Positions 8,561-16,644 of a stretch of DNA of 64,000 nt are shown here, piece after piece. The stretch covers positions 2,170,001 to 2,234,000 of the forward strand of contig NZ_JAFBCA010000001.1 of NCBI RefSeq assembly GCF_016907475.1, read 5' to 3'. The notes under the pieces are model-generated. The model was not told where the DNA came from. It made no database searches and worked only from the letters and a program-made list of their open reading frames with translations. Numbering within the stretch: position 1 is the first letter of the stretch; each line of letters begins with the position of its first letter. This stretch comes from Nocardioides cavernae (GTDB lineage: Bacteria > Actinomycetota > Actinomycetes > Propionibacteriales > Nocardioidaceae). The position numbers and the translations under genes were made by a program.

Positions 8561-9750
8561 CGGATCACCCCTTGGTCGCGGAGGCGGTCGAGCTCGTCGG
8601 CGGGTACGCCGAGCTCGCCGAGGACGGCGTCGGTGTCGGCCCCGAGGTCGCGGCCGGTGAAGCGGATCCGGCCGGGCGTGCTCGACATCCGCCACATCAC
8701 GTTGTGCTGCAGCACGGGCCCGAGGTCGTCGTCGGGGACCTCGGTGAGCATCCCGGTCTCGCGCACGTGTGCGTCCTCGACGAGGTCGCGGGCGCTGTAG
8801 ACCGGGGCGATGGCGGCGCCGGCGCCGGTGAACGCCTCGACGACCTCGCTGCGGCTTCGGGCCGCGATCCAGCTGCCCACGTGGTCGTCGAGCAGGTCTG
8901 CCCGCTCGGCCCTGGTGTGCCCGGAGGCGAACCACGGCTCGTCGATCACCTCGGGGTGACCGACCAGGCGAAGCACCCGCTCGGCGATCGCCTGCGCGCT
9001 GGTGGACACGGCCACCCAGTGGCCGTCGTTGGTCTCGTAGGCGTTGCGCGGGGCGTTGTTCGTCGAACGGTTGCCGTGCCTGGCGCCGATGGTCCCGAGC
9101 TGCTGGAAGACCGTGGGGCCCGGCCCGACCGCGGTCATGATCGGCTCGAGCAGGCTCAGGTCGATCACCTGTCCCTGGCCACCGTTGCGCTCGCGGGCCA
9201 GCAGCGCCATCGAGATCGCGGAGGAGGCGGCGATGCCGCAGATCGAGTCCGCGAGGCCGAAGGCCGGCAGCGTCGGGGGGCCGTCGGCCTGGCCGGTCAG
9301 GTGTGCGAACCCGCTCATCGCCTCGGCCAGCGTGCCGAAGCCCGCGCGGGCCGCGTACGGGCCGGTCTGGCCGAATCCGGTGATCCGCGCCAGCACCAGC
9401 CCGGGGTTGACCTCGTGCAGCCGTTCGGGGCCGAGTCCCCAGCGCTCGAGCGTGCCCGGACGGAAGTTCTCGACGACCACGTCGGCGGTGGCGACCAGGC
9501 GGAGGAACACCGCGGCGCCCTCTGGCGTCGACAGGCTCAGGCCGACCGCCCGCTTGTTGCGGGAGATCTCCTTCCACCACAGGGGAGTCCCCTCGCGGGA
9601 GGGGCCGTGGCCGCGCATCCCGTCCCCGGCCACCGGGTGCTCGATCTTGACGACGTCGGCGCCGAAGTCGCCGAGGATCTGGCAGGCGAGCGGACCGGCG
9701 AGGATCGTCGAGGCGTCGATCACCCTCGTCCCGGCCAGCGGGCCGTCCAT
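8557..9750 (-). CDS. Class III (CaiB/BaiF) CoA-transferase
   Basis: A 397-residue CaiB/BaiF family transferase. Typical stretches: GTRVIDASTILAGPLACQILGDFGADVVKIEHP at the start (read in part), NRNKRAVGLSL near residue 65 and VVENFRPGTLERWGLG near 93-107. The expected catalytic Asp is Asp168 in FGLADSICG. These enzymes move CoA from succinyl-CoA or another donor onto a carboxylic acid. The ATG at 9750 shares one base with the stop of the membrane-protein gene (TGATG). The cluster also carries an AMP-dependent ligase, so two distinct acids or two stages of one pathway seem to be activated. Confidence 0.9.
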   Translation of the reverse strand: MDGPLAGTRVIDASTILAGPLACQILGDFGADVVKIEHPVAGDGMRGHGPSREGTPLWWKEISRNKRAVGLSLSTPEGAAVFLRLVATADVVVENFRPGTLERWGLGPERLHEVNPGLVLARITGFGQTGPYAARAGFGTLAEAMSGFAHLTGQADGPPTLPAFGLADSICGIAASSAISMALLARERNGGQGQVIDLSLLEPIMTAVGPGPTVFQQLGTIGARHGNRSTNNAPRNAYETNDGHWVAVSTSAQAIAERVLRLVGHPEVIDEPWFASGHTRAERADLLDDHVGSWIAARSRSEVVEAFTGAGAAIAPVYSARDLVEDAHVRETGMLTEVPDDDLGPVLQHNVMWRMSSTPGRIRFTGRDLGADTDAVLGELGVPADELDRLRDQGVIR

Positions 9751-10466
9751 CAGAACGCCGTCGATCCGGGCTTGATGACCCCGAGCGCGGCCGCGAGCAG
9801 CACGAGGGACCAGATGGCATAGACCCACGGCTCGCACCGTCGGATCGAGCCGAGGATCGCCCGCTCGACCTCGGGCGTCGAGCCGGAGGTGACCAGGGTG
9901 CCGAACGCGGGCCCGAACGGCAGCAGCTGTCGGCGGATCATCACGCCGCAGAAGATGCACAGGGCGTAGGCCGCGACCTTGGCGCCCAGCCACCGCGGAT
10001 TCGTGTCGACCCCGAACGGATCGGTGGCGACCAGGGTGTAGACCGCGGCGGCGAGCAATCCAGCGCTCAGCGCGTAGCGGACCACCAGGTCCGCACGCTG
10101 GGAGAGCCGGGCAAGGGGGGTGTCGCCGCCGCGGTAGTCGATGAGGGACACGGTCAGCCAGGTCAGCCCCGCCACCCACACCAGGGCGAGCAGCCAGCCA
10201 TGCACGAAGAACTGGTCTCCGAGAGGTCCCCAGGCCATCAGGGTGATCCCGCTCGGGAGGAAGAGCACGAGCGCGACGCGCGGCGCGATGTCGACGCCGT
10301 GCATGATCTTGGTCGACACCGCGCGGGCCTCCGGTCCGAGGTCGGAGCGCAGGATGTAGCGGCTGGCGTAGTAGACGCCGACGTCGCCGCCGAGCCAGTA
10401 CGCGAACAGCACCACGTGGAGCAACACGGCGAAGCTGTGGCCGTCGAAGCCGTGCACGGCCTCCAT
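9750..10466 (-). CDS. Multi-pass membrane protein of unknown function in the catabolic operon
   Basis: A 238-residue protein with about six hydrophobic segments (for example residues 12-32, 58-78, 88-108, 128-150, 160-180 and 215-232). No transporter or redox signature is recognised; a His residue in the first segment (LLHVVLFAYWLGG) and Arg/His-rich loops are noted. GAGGGAG four bases upstream supports the ATG at 10466. It lies 25 bases after the bicupin gene and overlaps the CoA-transferase start, so it is part of the operon. It could be a permease subunit, a heme or quinone-linked membrane protein, or a structural partner. Function not assigned. Confidence 0.75.
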   Translation of the reverse strand: MEAVHGFDGHSFAVLLHVVLFAYWLGGDVGVYYASRYILRSDLGPEARAVSTKIMHGVDIAPRVALVLFLPSGITLMAWGPLGDQFFVHGWLLALVWVAGLTWLTVSLIDYRGGDTPLARLSQRADLVVRYALSAGLLAAAVYTLVATDPFGVDTNPRWLGAKVAAYALCIFCGVMIRRQLLPFGPAFGTLVTSGSTPEVERAILGSIRRCEPWVYAIWSLVLLAAALGVIKPGSTAF

Positions 10467-10491
10467 CAGGCTCCCTCGGTCATCGTGCGGC

Positions 10492-11781
10492 TCACATCCC
10501 GTCGCCGTCCCAGCGGCCGCGGGAGCGGCTGCGCACCGGGAGGCTGGAGATGATCGGGGCGGGGATCGGGTCGCCGTCCTTCCAGCTGACCCGGGTGCCC
10601 CAGTTGTGCGCGTGCTCGTTGGTGCGCTCGTCGGGGTGCTCGACCGCGCGCCCGGCCCAGCCCCAGTCGAGGTCGACCACCTCGCGGGCCTGCTCGCCGG
10701 CCTGGTGGTCGTGGTCGTGCTCGTGCTGGTGGTCGTGGTCGTGGTCGTGACCGTGGTCGTGACCGTGGCCGCCTTGCAGCTGGGCGGCGTCCATCGCCTT
10801 CATCACGGCCAGGATCGAGGGATCGGTGCCGGTGCCCTGGTGCTTGACGGGGGAGTTGTGCTGGCCCTGCTCGACCTGGAACTGCCACGCCGCCCTCATC
10901 TGGCGGATGTCCTCGTCCGTACGCCACGGAGTGGCCAGGTCGTGGGTCGACGAGGACCAGCGGGTCGGCGGGTGGGGGTCCTCGTCCAGGCCCTCGGCGG
11001 TGTAGTTGACGCCGTCACCGCCCCACCGCACCCACTCGTTCTGGGTGTACCAGTTCTTCAGCTCACCGTCGGAGCGCAGCAGCCAGGTCGCGCCGCCCTC
11101 CATGGTGGTGAAGTGGCCGTGCTTGACCCGGGCGGGCCGGAAGAAGTAGGTGCCCAGGTCGAGGGTGCCGAAGTTGTACTCCATGTGGCCCTGGGTCGTG
11201 TAGGCCTCCTCGTAGCACGGGTGGTGGGCCAGGCGGTGGTCCGACCAGCCCTCCTGGGCGTGCACGAGGCGGGTGTAGAAGCCGGTGACCGGGTCGACGT
11301 GGAGGTACTTGATGAACAGGCCGGGCATCGGGCCGGGGTTGGGGACCGCGTCCCACCTCATCGCGTCGGAGTCGATGACGATGAGGTCCTCGCGGGCCTC
11401 GGCCCACCGCTGCGCGCCGCCGAGGGAGTCGACGGGGTCGAAGCCGGCGTCGCCGTACTCGCGGTAGTGGAGGAGCCGGGTCCCCTCGGCGATCTTGAGG
11501 TAGTCGACCGGCACGCCCCGGGGTGCGTAGACGTAGCCGCCCTTGCCGATCTTCTGGCCGCCGTAGTCGATCTGGCCCTCGAGCACGTAGTACTCGGTGT
11601 TGGCGTGGTGGATGCCGGGGCCACGGCCCCAGTCGGTGTGGAAGTCGACGCGCAACGAGGACGAGCCGTCCTCTTCGTCGACCGAGAGCCGGCGCTCGCT
11701 CGCGCGGCCCTCGCCGCCGGGCAGCTCGGCGGCGTGCCAGACGTAGTCGTCCTCCTGGATCAGCTCGACGTGCGGACGCAC
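10492..11781 (-). CDS. Bicupin protein with a histidine-rich segment
   Basis: A 429-residue protein with two cupin barrels. The first has HHANTEYYVLEG (roughly residues 55-66), the second HHPCYEEAYTTQG and VKHGHFTTMEGG, both giving His/Glu sets that usually bind Fe, Mn or Ni. After the second barrel comes a tract of about 20 residues made almost only of His, Asp, Glu and Gly (coding bases about 10702-10770), then a C-terminal tail. GTG at 11781 is chosen because GGGAGG lies four bases before it; another GTG at 11823 would put the gene almost on its own transcription start. Bicupins include dioxygenases, isomerases and decarboxylases. Placement between the ligase and the CoA-transferase suggests a metal-dependent step on the pathway substrate; the His tract may load metal. 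No close family is recognised. Confidence 0.72.
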   Translation of the reverse strand: MRPHVELIQEDDYVWHAAELPGGEGRASERRLSVDEEDGSSSLRVDFHTDWGRGPGIHHANTEYYVLEGQIDYGGQKIGKGGYVYAPRGVPVDYLKIAEGTRLLHYREYGDAGFDPVDSLGGAQRWAEAREDLIVIDSDAMRWDAVPNPGPMPGLFIKYLHVDPVTGFYTRLVHAQEGWSDHRLAHHPCYEEAYTTQGHMEYNFGTLDLGTYFFRPARVKHGHFTTMEGGATWLLRSDGELKNWYTQNEWVRWGGDGVNYTAEGLDEDPHPPTRWSSSTHDLATPWRTDEDIRQMRAAWQFQVEQGQHNSPVKHQGTGTDPSILAVMKAMDAAQLQGGHGHDHGHDHDHDHQHEHDHDHQAGEQAREVVDLDWGWAGRAVEHPDERTNEHAHNWGTRVSWKDGDPIPAPIISSLPVRSRSRGRWDGDGM

Positions 11782-11832
11782 CGGACCTCCCTCGCGGATG
11801 GGTGCGTCCGGAAGCGGAAGCACAATTCGTAT

Positions 11833-11860
11833 ATCATATTGAATCAGGCGGTCGGGTCAA
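11833..11860 (-). promoter_or_regulatory. Probable sigma-70-type promoter of the bicupin gene
   Basis: On the minus strand TTGACC (11860-11855) is followed after 16 bases by TATGAT (11838-11833). This would start transcription near 11826, about 45 bases before the GTG at 11781. The -35 box overlaps the stop of the acyl-CoA ligase gene (11857), so the downstream genes can be transcribed separately from the ligase. The surrounding bases 11826-11844 are unusually AT-rich for this genome. Confidence 0.6.
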
Positions 11861-13419
11861 GCATCAATTGACTCGGCCCTGTGTGAGGTGTGCCGTCGGC
11901 GTAGCTCACCCTTGAGCACCTTCCCGGCGGCGTTGCGGGGCAGCGGGCCACTCGCGCGCCAGCTGCGGGGCACCTTGAACCCCGCCAGCGACGCGCGGCA
12001 GTGCGCCTCCAGAGCGGCAGGATCGAGATCGGCGCCGGGTCGTAGCACGACGTACGCCACGACCGTCTCGCCCCACGTGGCGTCCGGAGCACCCACGACG
12101 GCGGAGTCCGCGACCGCAGGGTGCCGAGCCAGCACCTCCTCGATCTCGCGGGGGTAGACGTTGACGCCGCCGGAGATGATCAGGTCCTTCTTCCGGTCGA
12201 CGATCGAGACGTATCCCTCCTCGTCGAGGGTGACCAGGTCGCCGCACGTCATGAACCCGTCCTCGGTGGTGCAGGCCGCTGTTGCGTCCGGGTCGTCGTG
12301 GTAGCCGTTCATGAGGTACGGCGAGCGACTGAACAGCTCGCCCGGCTCGCCCGGCGCGACGGGCTCTCCCGCTTCGTCGACCACGCGGATCTCGGTGAGG
12401 TACCACGGGTGTCCGACCGACCCGGGCTTGCGCCGCTGGTCGACCGGTCGGAGGTTGGTCACGATGCCGCCCTCGGTGGAACCGTAGAGCTCGTGCACCC
12501 CGCAGGCCGGGAACTGCTCCATCACCCACTCCTTCAGTGCCCACGGGAGCGCCGAGGCGTTGAAGTAGAGCGTGTCGAGGCTGGCGATGTCCCGGCGCCC
12601 CACGGCGCCCTCCCCGAGCGCCCTGATCATCTGGGCGTGGGTCGGCACCAGGAACGCCGACTGCACCCGGTCGCGCTCGACGAGGGCCAGCACCTCCTCG
12701 GGGTCCCAGGCGCGCAGCATGGTCACGGTGCCCCCCGTGAACACCGGCGCGAAGCCGAACGCGAAGCCGGCGCCGTGGTACATCGGGGCGATCGCGGCCG
12801 AGACCCGGCCGGTGCCCAGGCCCCACTCCAGTGCGCTCATGTAGAAGGTCAGTGCCCGGCTGCGGTGCGAGATCACCACGCCCTTGGGTCGCCCGGTGGT
12901 GCCCGAGGTGTAGGCGATGCAGAAGGGATCCTGCTCACCCACCACGACCCGTGGATCTGTCGCCGACGAGGAGGCGAGCACGGTCTCGTAGGCCGGGCCG
13001 AGCCGGGTTCCGCCGATGCCGAGGGTCGGCAGGCCGGCCTCGACGACCAGGTCCCCGACGACGTCGGCCAGCGCGTCGTCGAGCACGAGTGCCCGTGCAT
13101 CTGAGTGCTCGACGACGAATCGGGCCTCGATGGGAGTCAGCCGCGGGTTCAACGGCACCATCACCAGTCCGGCCTTCGCGATGCCCGCGGCCACCTCGGG
13201 GTACTCGAGTCGATTGCCGAGCAGGACGGCGACGCGGTCACCGATGCCCAGCCCGATCCCGAGCAGCCACTGGGCGAGCCTGCTGGCCCGCTCGTCGAGG
13301 GCGGCGAAGGTCAGGGTCCGGTCGCCGTCGATCACCGCCACCGCGTGCGGCGTCGCGCGGGCGAACTCGCGAACCCCGCCCGCGATCGACATCGGGGCAC
13401 CCCCAGGCAGTATCGACAC
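11857..13419 (-). CDS. AMP-dependent acyl-CoA ligase
   Basis: A 520-residue ANL-superfamily ligase. The P-loop motif YTSGTTGRPKG is at residues 170-180, the adenine motif ELYGSTEGG near 315, the hinge region VDRKKDLIISGGVNVYPREIEE near 420, and the catalytic Lys500 in NAAGKVLKGEL. It activates a carboxylic acid to its CoA thioester through an acyl-adenylate. GTG at 13419 has GAGGAG five bases upstream. It is the first gene of the minus-strand run and faces an AT-rich promoter element at 13447-13458. Substrate cannot be read from sequence; the downstream CoA-transferase, PrpD-like and hydrolase genes suggest a small polar or cyclic acid rather than a long fatty acid. Confidence 0.93.
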   Translation of the reverse strand: MSILPGGAPMSIAGGVREFARATPHAVAVIDGDRTLTFAALDERASRLAQWLLGIGLGIGDRVAVLLGNRLEYPEVAAGIAKAGLVMVPLNPRLTPIEARFVVEHSDARALVLDDALADVVGDLVVEAGLPTLGIGGTRLGPAYETVLASSSATDPRVVVGEQDPFCIAYTSGTTGRPKGVVISHRSRALTFYMSALEWGLGTGRVSAAIAPMYHGAGFAFGFAPVFTGGTVTMLRAWDPEEVLALVERDRVQSAFLVPTHAQMIRALGEGAVGRRDIASLDTLYFNASALPWALKEWVMEQFPACGVHELYGSTEGGIVTNLRPVDQRRKPGSVGHPWYLTEIRVVDEAGEPVAPGEPGELFSRSPYLMNGYHDDPDATAACTTEDGFMTCGDLVTLDEEGYVSIVDRKKDLIISGGVNVYPREIEEVLARHPAVADSAVVGAPDATWGETVVAYVVLRPGADLDPAALEAHCRASLAGFKVPRSWRASGPLPRNAAGKVLKGELRRRHTSHRAESIDA

Positions 13420-13446
13420 GGCAGCTCCTCACGTTGTCGTAGCAGA

Positions 13447-13458
13447 ATATATGATCTA
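13447..13458 (-). promoter_or_regulatory. AT-rich element at the ligase promoter, shared with 20501-20512
   Basis: Minus-strand TAGATCATATAT, followed by TCTGC; the 12-mer is identical to the plus-strand bases 20501-20512 in front of the FG-GAP gene. A TATATT inside it can serve as -10 for the ligase gene, about 35 bases before its GTG. On the other strand the same bases give TATGAT (13450-13455), a possible -10 for the divergent permease. Either a shared operator or merely two similar -10 regions. Confidence 0.4.
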
Positions 13459-13617
13459 GACGTCATGTGGGACGAGTCGGACGGTTCGACATGCGCAGCG
13501 GCAACGACTTGCCCGTGATCCCCGGAGACGCCCACGTCCGGGTCGTGCACCCGACGAGCACGGCCCTGTGGGCACGCCGCGCTTCCTCCCGGTCGTCCCG
13601 TGCGCGACGATCAGGTC

Positions 13618-15117
13618 ATGAGTGAGACAGCGACTTCCGGTTCGGGGCTGGAGCAGACCCGACGGCTCGGCGTCGAGACGACCGGCATCGAGATCATCGA
13701 GGAGTCCGAGCGGACCGCGCGCCCGCGGGACCTGTTCTGGCCGTGGTTCGCGGCCAACGTGTCGGTGTTCGGCATCAGCTACGGCTCGTTCGTGCTGGGC
13801 TTCGGCATCTCCTTCGTCCAGGCGGTCGTCGTCACGGTCGTCGGCATCGTGGTGTCGTTCGCGCTGTGCGGCGTCATCGCGATCGCCGGCAAGCGCGGCT
13901 CGGCGCCCACGATGGTGCTGAGCCGGGCCGCCTTCGGCGTCAACGGGCAGAAGGTGCCCGGCGTCGTCTCCTGGCTGGTCTCCATCGGCTGGGAGACGTT
14001 CCTCGCGATCCTCGCCGTGCTCGCCACGGCCACGATCTTCGACCAGCTCGGCTGGTCGGGCGGGACCACGACGCAGGTGGTCGCCACCATCGTCGTCGCG
14101 CTCCTCATCGTCTCGGCCAGCGTCGCCGGTTACCACGTGATCATGCGGATGCAGTCGGTGCTGACGTGGATCACCGGCCTCGCCACCATCGTCTACGTGG
14201 TCCTCACGCTCGACGAGATCGAGTGGTCGGCGGTCAGCGCGATCCCCGACGGCAGCGTGCAGCAGATGGTCGGCGCACTCGTCATGGTCATGACCGGCTT
14301 CGGCCTCGGCTGGATCAACATCGCCGCCGACTGGTCGCGCTACCAGCACCGTGACGCCCCGGGCGCCGCCATCGTCGGCTGGAACACCTTCGGCGGAGCA
14401 GTGGCCCCGGTGCTGCTCGTCGTGTTCGGGCTGCTGCTCGCGGGCTCCTCCGACGAGCTGTCCGCCGGGATCGTCGCCGACCCCATCGGCACCCTCGGCA
14501 CGCTGCTGCCGACGTGGTTCCTCGTGCCGTTCCTCCTCGCCGCGATCCTCGCCCTCGTCAGCGGCGCGGTGCTCGGCATCTACTCCTCGGGCCTGACGCT
14601 GCTCTCGCTGGGCGTGCGCATCCCGCGGCCGGCGGCGGCGTTCGTCGACGGCGTCATCCTGACCCTCGGCACGATCTGGGTGGTCTTCTTCGCCGAGGAC
14701 TTCCTGGGCCCGTTCCAGAGCTTCCTGATCACCCTCGGCGTCCCGCTGGCGGCGTGGGCAGGGATCATGATCGCCGACATCGCGCTGCGCAAGAGCGACT
14801 ACGACGACGAAGCGCTGTTCGACCCGGCGGGTCGCTACGGCTCGGTCGACGTCACCTCGCTCGCCACGATGGTCGGCGCCTCGGTCCTCGGCTGGGGCCT
14901 GGTCGTGAACAACTTCGCCACCGACGCCACCTGGAACAACTGGCAGGGCTTCCTCATCGAGCCGCTGGGTCTCGGCACGTACGTCGACGACCCGGCCGGC
15001 CCCTACTGGGAGGGTCCGTGGGCGTACGCCAACCTCGGCGTGCTGCTCGCGCTCGTCCTGGGCTTCGGCGTGACGTTCGTGGCCCGGCGCGCGAAGGTCC
15101 GCCGCCAGGAGTCCTGA
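13618..15117 (+). CDS. Purine-cytosine permease-like (NCS1 family) transporter
   Basis: A 499-residue integral membrane protein with about twelve hydrophobic segments and an N-terminal cytoplasmic stretch containing GVETTGIEIIEESER, a pattern common in the PurP/CodB group of NCS1 carriers (FWPWFAANVSVFGISYG follows). NCS1 members take up nucleobases, hydantoins, allantoin or vitamins with H+ or Na+. ATG at 13618 is taken; GTG at 13600 is an in-frame alternative, and neither has a convincing ribosome site. The gene is divergent from the acyl-CoA ligase across 198 bases that hold the AT-rich element. Its position suggests it imports the substrate of the catabolic cluster. Confidence 0.87.
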   Translation: MSETATSGSGLEQTRRLGVETTGIEIIEESERTARPRDLFWPWFAANVSVFGISYGSFVLGFGISFVQAVVVTVVGIVVSFALCGVIAIAGKRGSAPTMVLSRAAFGVNGQKVPGVVSWLVSIGWETFLAILAVLATATIFDQLGWSGGTTTQVVATIVVALLIVSASVAGYHVIMRMQSVLTWITGLATIVYVVLTLDEIEWSAVSAIPDGSVQQMVGALVMVMTGFGLGWINIAADWSRYQHRDAPGAAIVGWNTFGGAVAPVLLVVFGLLLAGSSDELSAGIVADPIGTLGTLLPTWFLVPFLLAAILALVSGAVLGIYSSGLTLLSLGVRIPRPAAAFVDGVILTLGTIWVVFFAEDFLGPFQSFLITLGVPLAAWAGIMIADIALRKSDYDDEALFDPAGRYGSVDVTSLATMVGASVLGWGLVVNNFATDATWNNWQGFLIEPLGLGTYVDDPAGPYWEGPWAYANLGVLLALVLGFGVTFVARRAKVRRQES

Positions 15118-15131
15118 GCTGCGACACGCCC

Positions 15132-15172
15132 GGACTGCACGTTGAGTCTCCTGGAGACTCACTGCACAGTCC
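15132..15172 (+). terminator. Hairpin terminator after the permease
   Basis: Nested inverted repeat: GAGTCTC (15144-15150) with GAGACTC (15154-15160), enclosed by GGACTG (15132-15137) and CAGTCC (15167-15172). It lies 14 bases after the permease stop and before the DsbA-like gene. Confidence 0.55.
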
Positions 15173-15212
15173 GCGTGGGAACACGCAGGTCAGACGCCGT
15201 GTTGGGGCCATC

Positions 15213-15926
15213 GTGAAGATCGAGATCTGGTCCGACGTCGTCTGTCCGTGGTGCTACATCGGCAAGCGACGCATCGAGAACGCCCTGGCCGAGTTCGAGC
15301 ACGCCGACGAGGTGGAGGTGCACTGGCGCTCCTACCAGCTCGACCCGGGCGCGCCGACCGAGCCGACGGAGAGCACGACGACGATGCTGGCCCGCAAGTA
15401 CGGCCAGTCGCCCGACGGTGCCCAGCAGATGCAGGACCGGGTCGAGGCGGTCGCCGCCGAGGAGGGCCTGGTCTACCGGCTCTCGCAGACGCTTCACCTC
15501 AACACCGTCGACGCGCACCGCGTCATCCACCTCGCCCACGAGCAGGGTGGCAACGAGCTGCAGGGCCAGGTGAAGGAGGCGCTGCTCAAGGCGTACTTCA
15601 CCGAGGGCCGCAACGTCGCCGACCACGCCGTGCTGCGTGAGGTCGCCGTAGGAGCCGGGCTCGACGCCACGCGCGTCGACGAGGTCCTCGGCTCGCGGGA
15701 GTTCGAGACCGACGTGCACGCCGACGTCGCGCAGGCGCAGGCCTACGGAGCGAGCGGTGTCCCGTTCTTCGTCGTCGACGAGAAGTACGGCGTCTCCGGG
15801 GCGCAGCCGACCGAGGTGTTCACGCAGGTGCTCGAGCGGGCGTGGTCGGAGTCGCGACCGAAGATCGAGGTGCTGGCGACCGGTGCCGACGGGCAGGAGT
15901 GCGGCCCGGACGGCTGCCCCATCTGA
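15213..15926 (+). CDS. DsbA family oxidoreductase (FrnE-like)
   Basis: A 237-residue cytosolic thioredoxin-fold protein of the DsbA/2-hydroxychromene-2-carboxylate isomerase group. The redox motif CPWC is at Cys11-Cys14 (IEIWSDVVCPWCYIGKRR, residues 3-20), and GVPFFVVDEKYGVSGAQ near 185-200 carries the cis-Pro loop. FrnE-like proteins act as disulfide oxidoreductases or isomerases under oxidative stress. A short tail with two further cysteines (ECGPDGCPI) ends the protein. There is no signal peptide, so it is cytosolic. GTG at 15213 begins directly at the conserved first strand; no strong ribosome site precedes it. Confidence 0.88.
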   Translation: MKIEIWSDVVCPWCYIGKRRIENALAEFEHADEVEVHWRSYQLDPGAPTEPTESTTTMLARKYGQSPDGAQQMQDRVEAVAAEEGLVYRLSQTLHLNTVDAHRVIHLAHEQGGNELQGQVKEALLKAYFTEGRNVADHAVLREVAVGAGLDATRVDEVLGSREFETDVHADVAQAQAYGASGVPFFVVDEKYGVSGAQPTEVFTQVLERAWSESRPKIEVLATGADGQECGPDGCPI

Positions 15927-15936
15927 CGCCTGCGCG

Positions 15937-16509
15937 TCACTGCGCCTTGATCCCCTGAGCGGCCTTCTCCGCCGTCGTCCCGACCCGCGCGGCGCGCGTC
16001 TCCGGCCTCTTCGCGAGCACGATCCACGACAGGATCAGCTTCTGCGCCGAGGCCGACCACGACTCCCAGTGCTCGCGCGCGCCCGGGTGGCGGTCGAAGG
16101 CGGCGGCGAGGTCGTCCGGCACGATGCAGTCCTCGACGTCGTCCATGAGGGTCCACATGCCCGTCTCCTTGGCTGTCGCGATGGCGGCCGCGCCGGCGGG
16201 CTCCATCAGGCCGGCCTCCTCGAGGCGGGCGACGCGCCCCTTGTTGATGCGGGTCCACATGCTGCTCCGGCGGCGCGGGGCGAACCACTGCATCGAGCGG
16301 AGCTCGTCGACGGGCTTGACGGTCGAGTCGACCCAGCCGTAGCGCAGCGCCTCCAGCACGGCCTCCTCGTAGGAGAAGGCCCGCTCGGCGGCCTTGCGCG
16401 GACTGACCAACCACACGCCCTGCGGCTGCGGGTGGTTGTCGCGCAGCCACGCGCTCCACTCCTCGACGGTCGCCGGCTCGAGCCGCTCCGCGTCGTCCAT
16501 CGCGCCCAT
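15937..16509 (-). CDS. YdeI/OmpD-associated family protein
   Basis: A 190-residue protein of the YdeI-like group, with LRYGWVDSTVKPVDELRSMQWFAPRR in the middle (read in part) and a C-terminal region containing PDDLAAAFDRHPGAREHWESWS, the typical bacteriocin-protection-type domain. Biochemical function of the family is unknown. ATG at 16509 is chosen; ATG at 16500 (MDDAERLE) is equally possible. An upstream extension to 16620 is low-complexity and not supported. It converges on the DsbA-like gene with only 10 bases between stops, so no terminator fits there. Confidence 0.8.
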   Translation of the reverse strand: MGAMDDAERLEPATVEEWSAWLRDNHPQPQGVWLVSPRKAAERAFSYEEAVLEALRYGWVDSTVKPVDELRSMQWFAPRRRSSMWTRINKGRVARLEEAGLMEPAGAAAIATAKETGMWTLMDDVEDCIVPDDLAAAFDRHPGAREHWESWSASAQKLILSWIVLAKRPETRAARVGTTAEKAAQGIKAQ

Positions 16510-16644
16510 GCCTGGATCGTAGGCGCCGGGTACGACGTCCGGATGCTGGGGCGATGGGACTCGTGTCCCACTCGCGGGTAATGTGAGCCGGGCACAGCGT
16601 CGTGCAGTCCCCGAACACACCCTTGATCACCCGAGGACCCCGCT

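Noticed and set aside
10702..10770. Tandem DNA repeat (GTGGTC units)
   Set aside because: It is the coding sequence of the His/Asp tract in the bicupin, not a separate repeat element.
10606..11871. Plus-strand open frame opposite the bicupin gene
   Set aside because: It is the antisense of the His-rich bicupin; its Val-rich tract is the complement of the His/Asp codons.
13420..13617. Riboswitch in front of the purine-cytosine-type permease
   Set aside because: No purine, TPP or preQ1-type conserved core or terminator is seen; the only clear signal is the AT-rich element.
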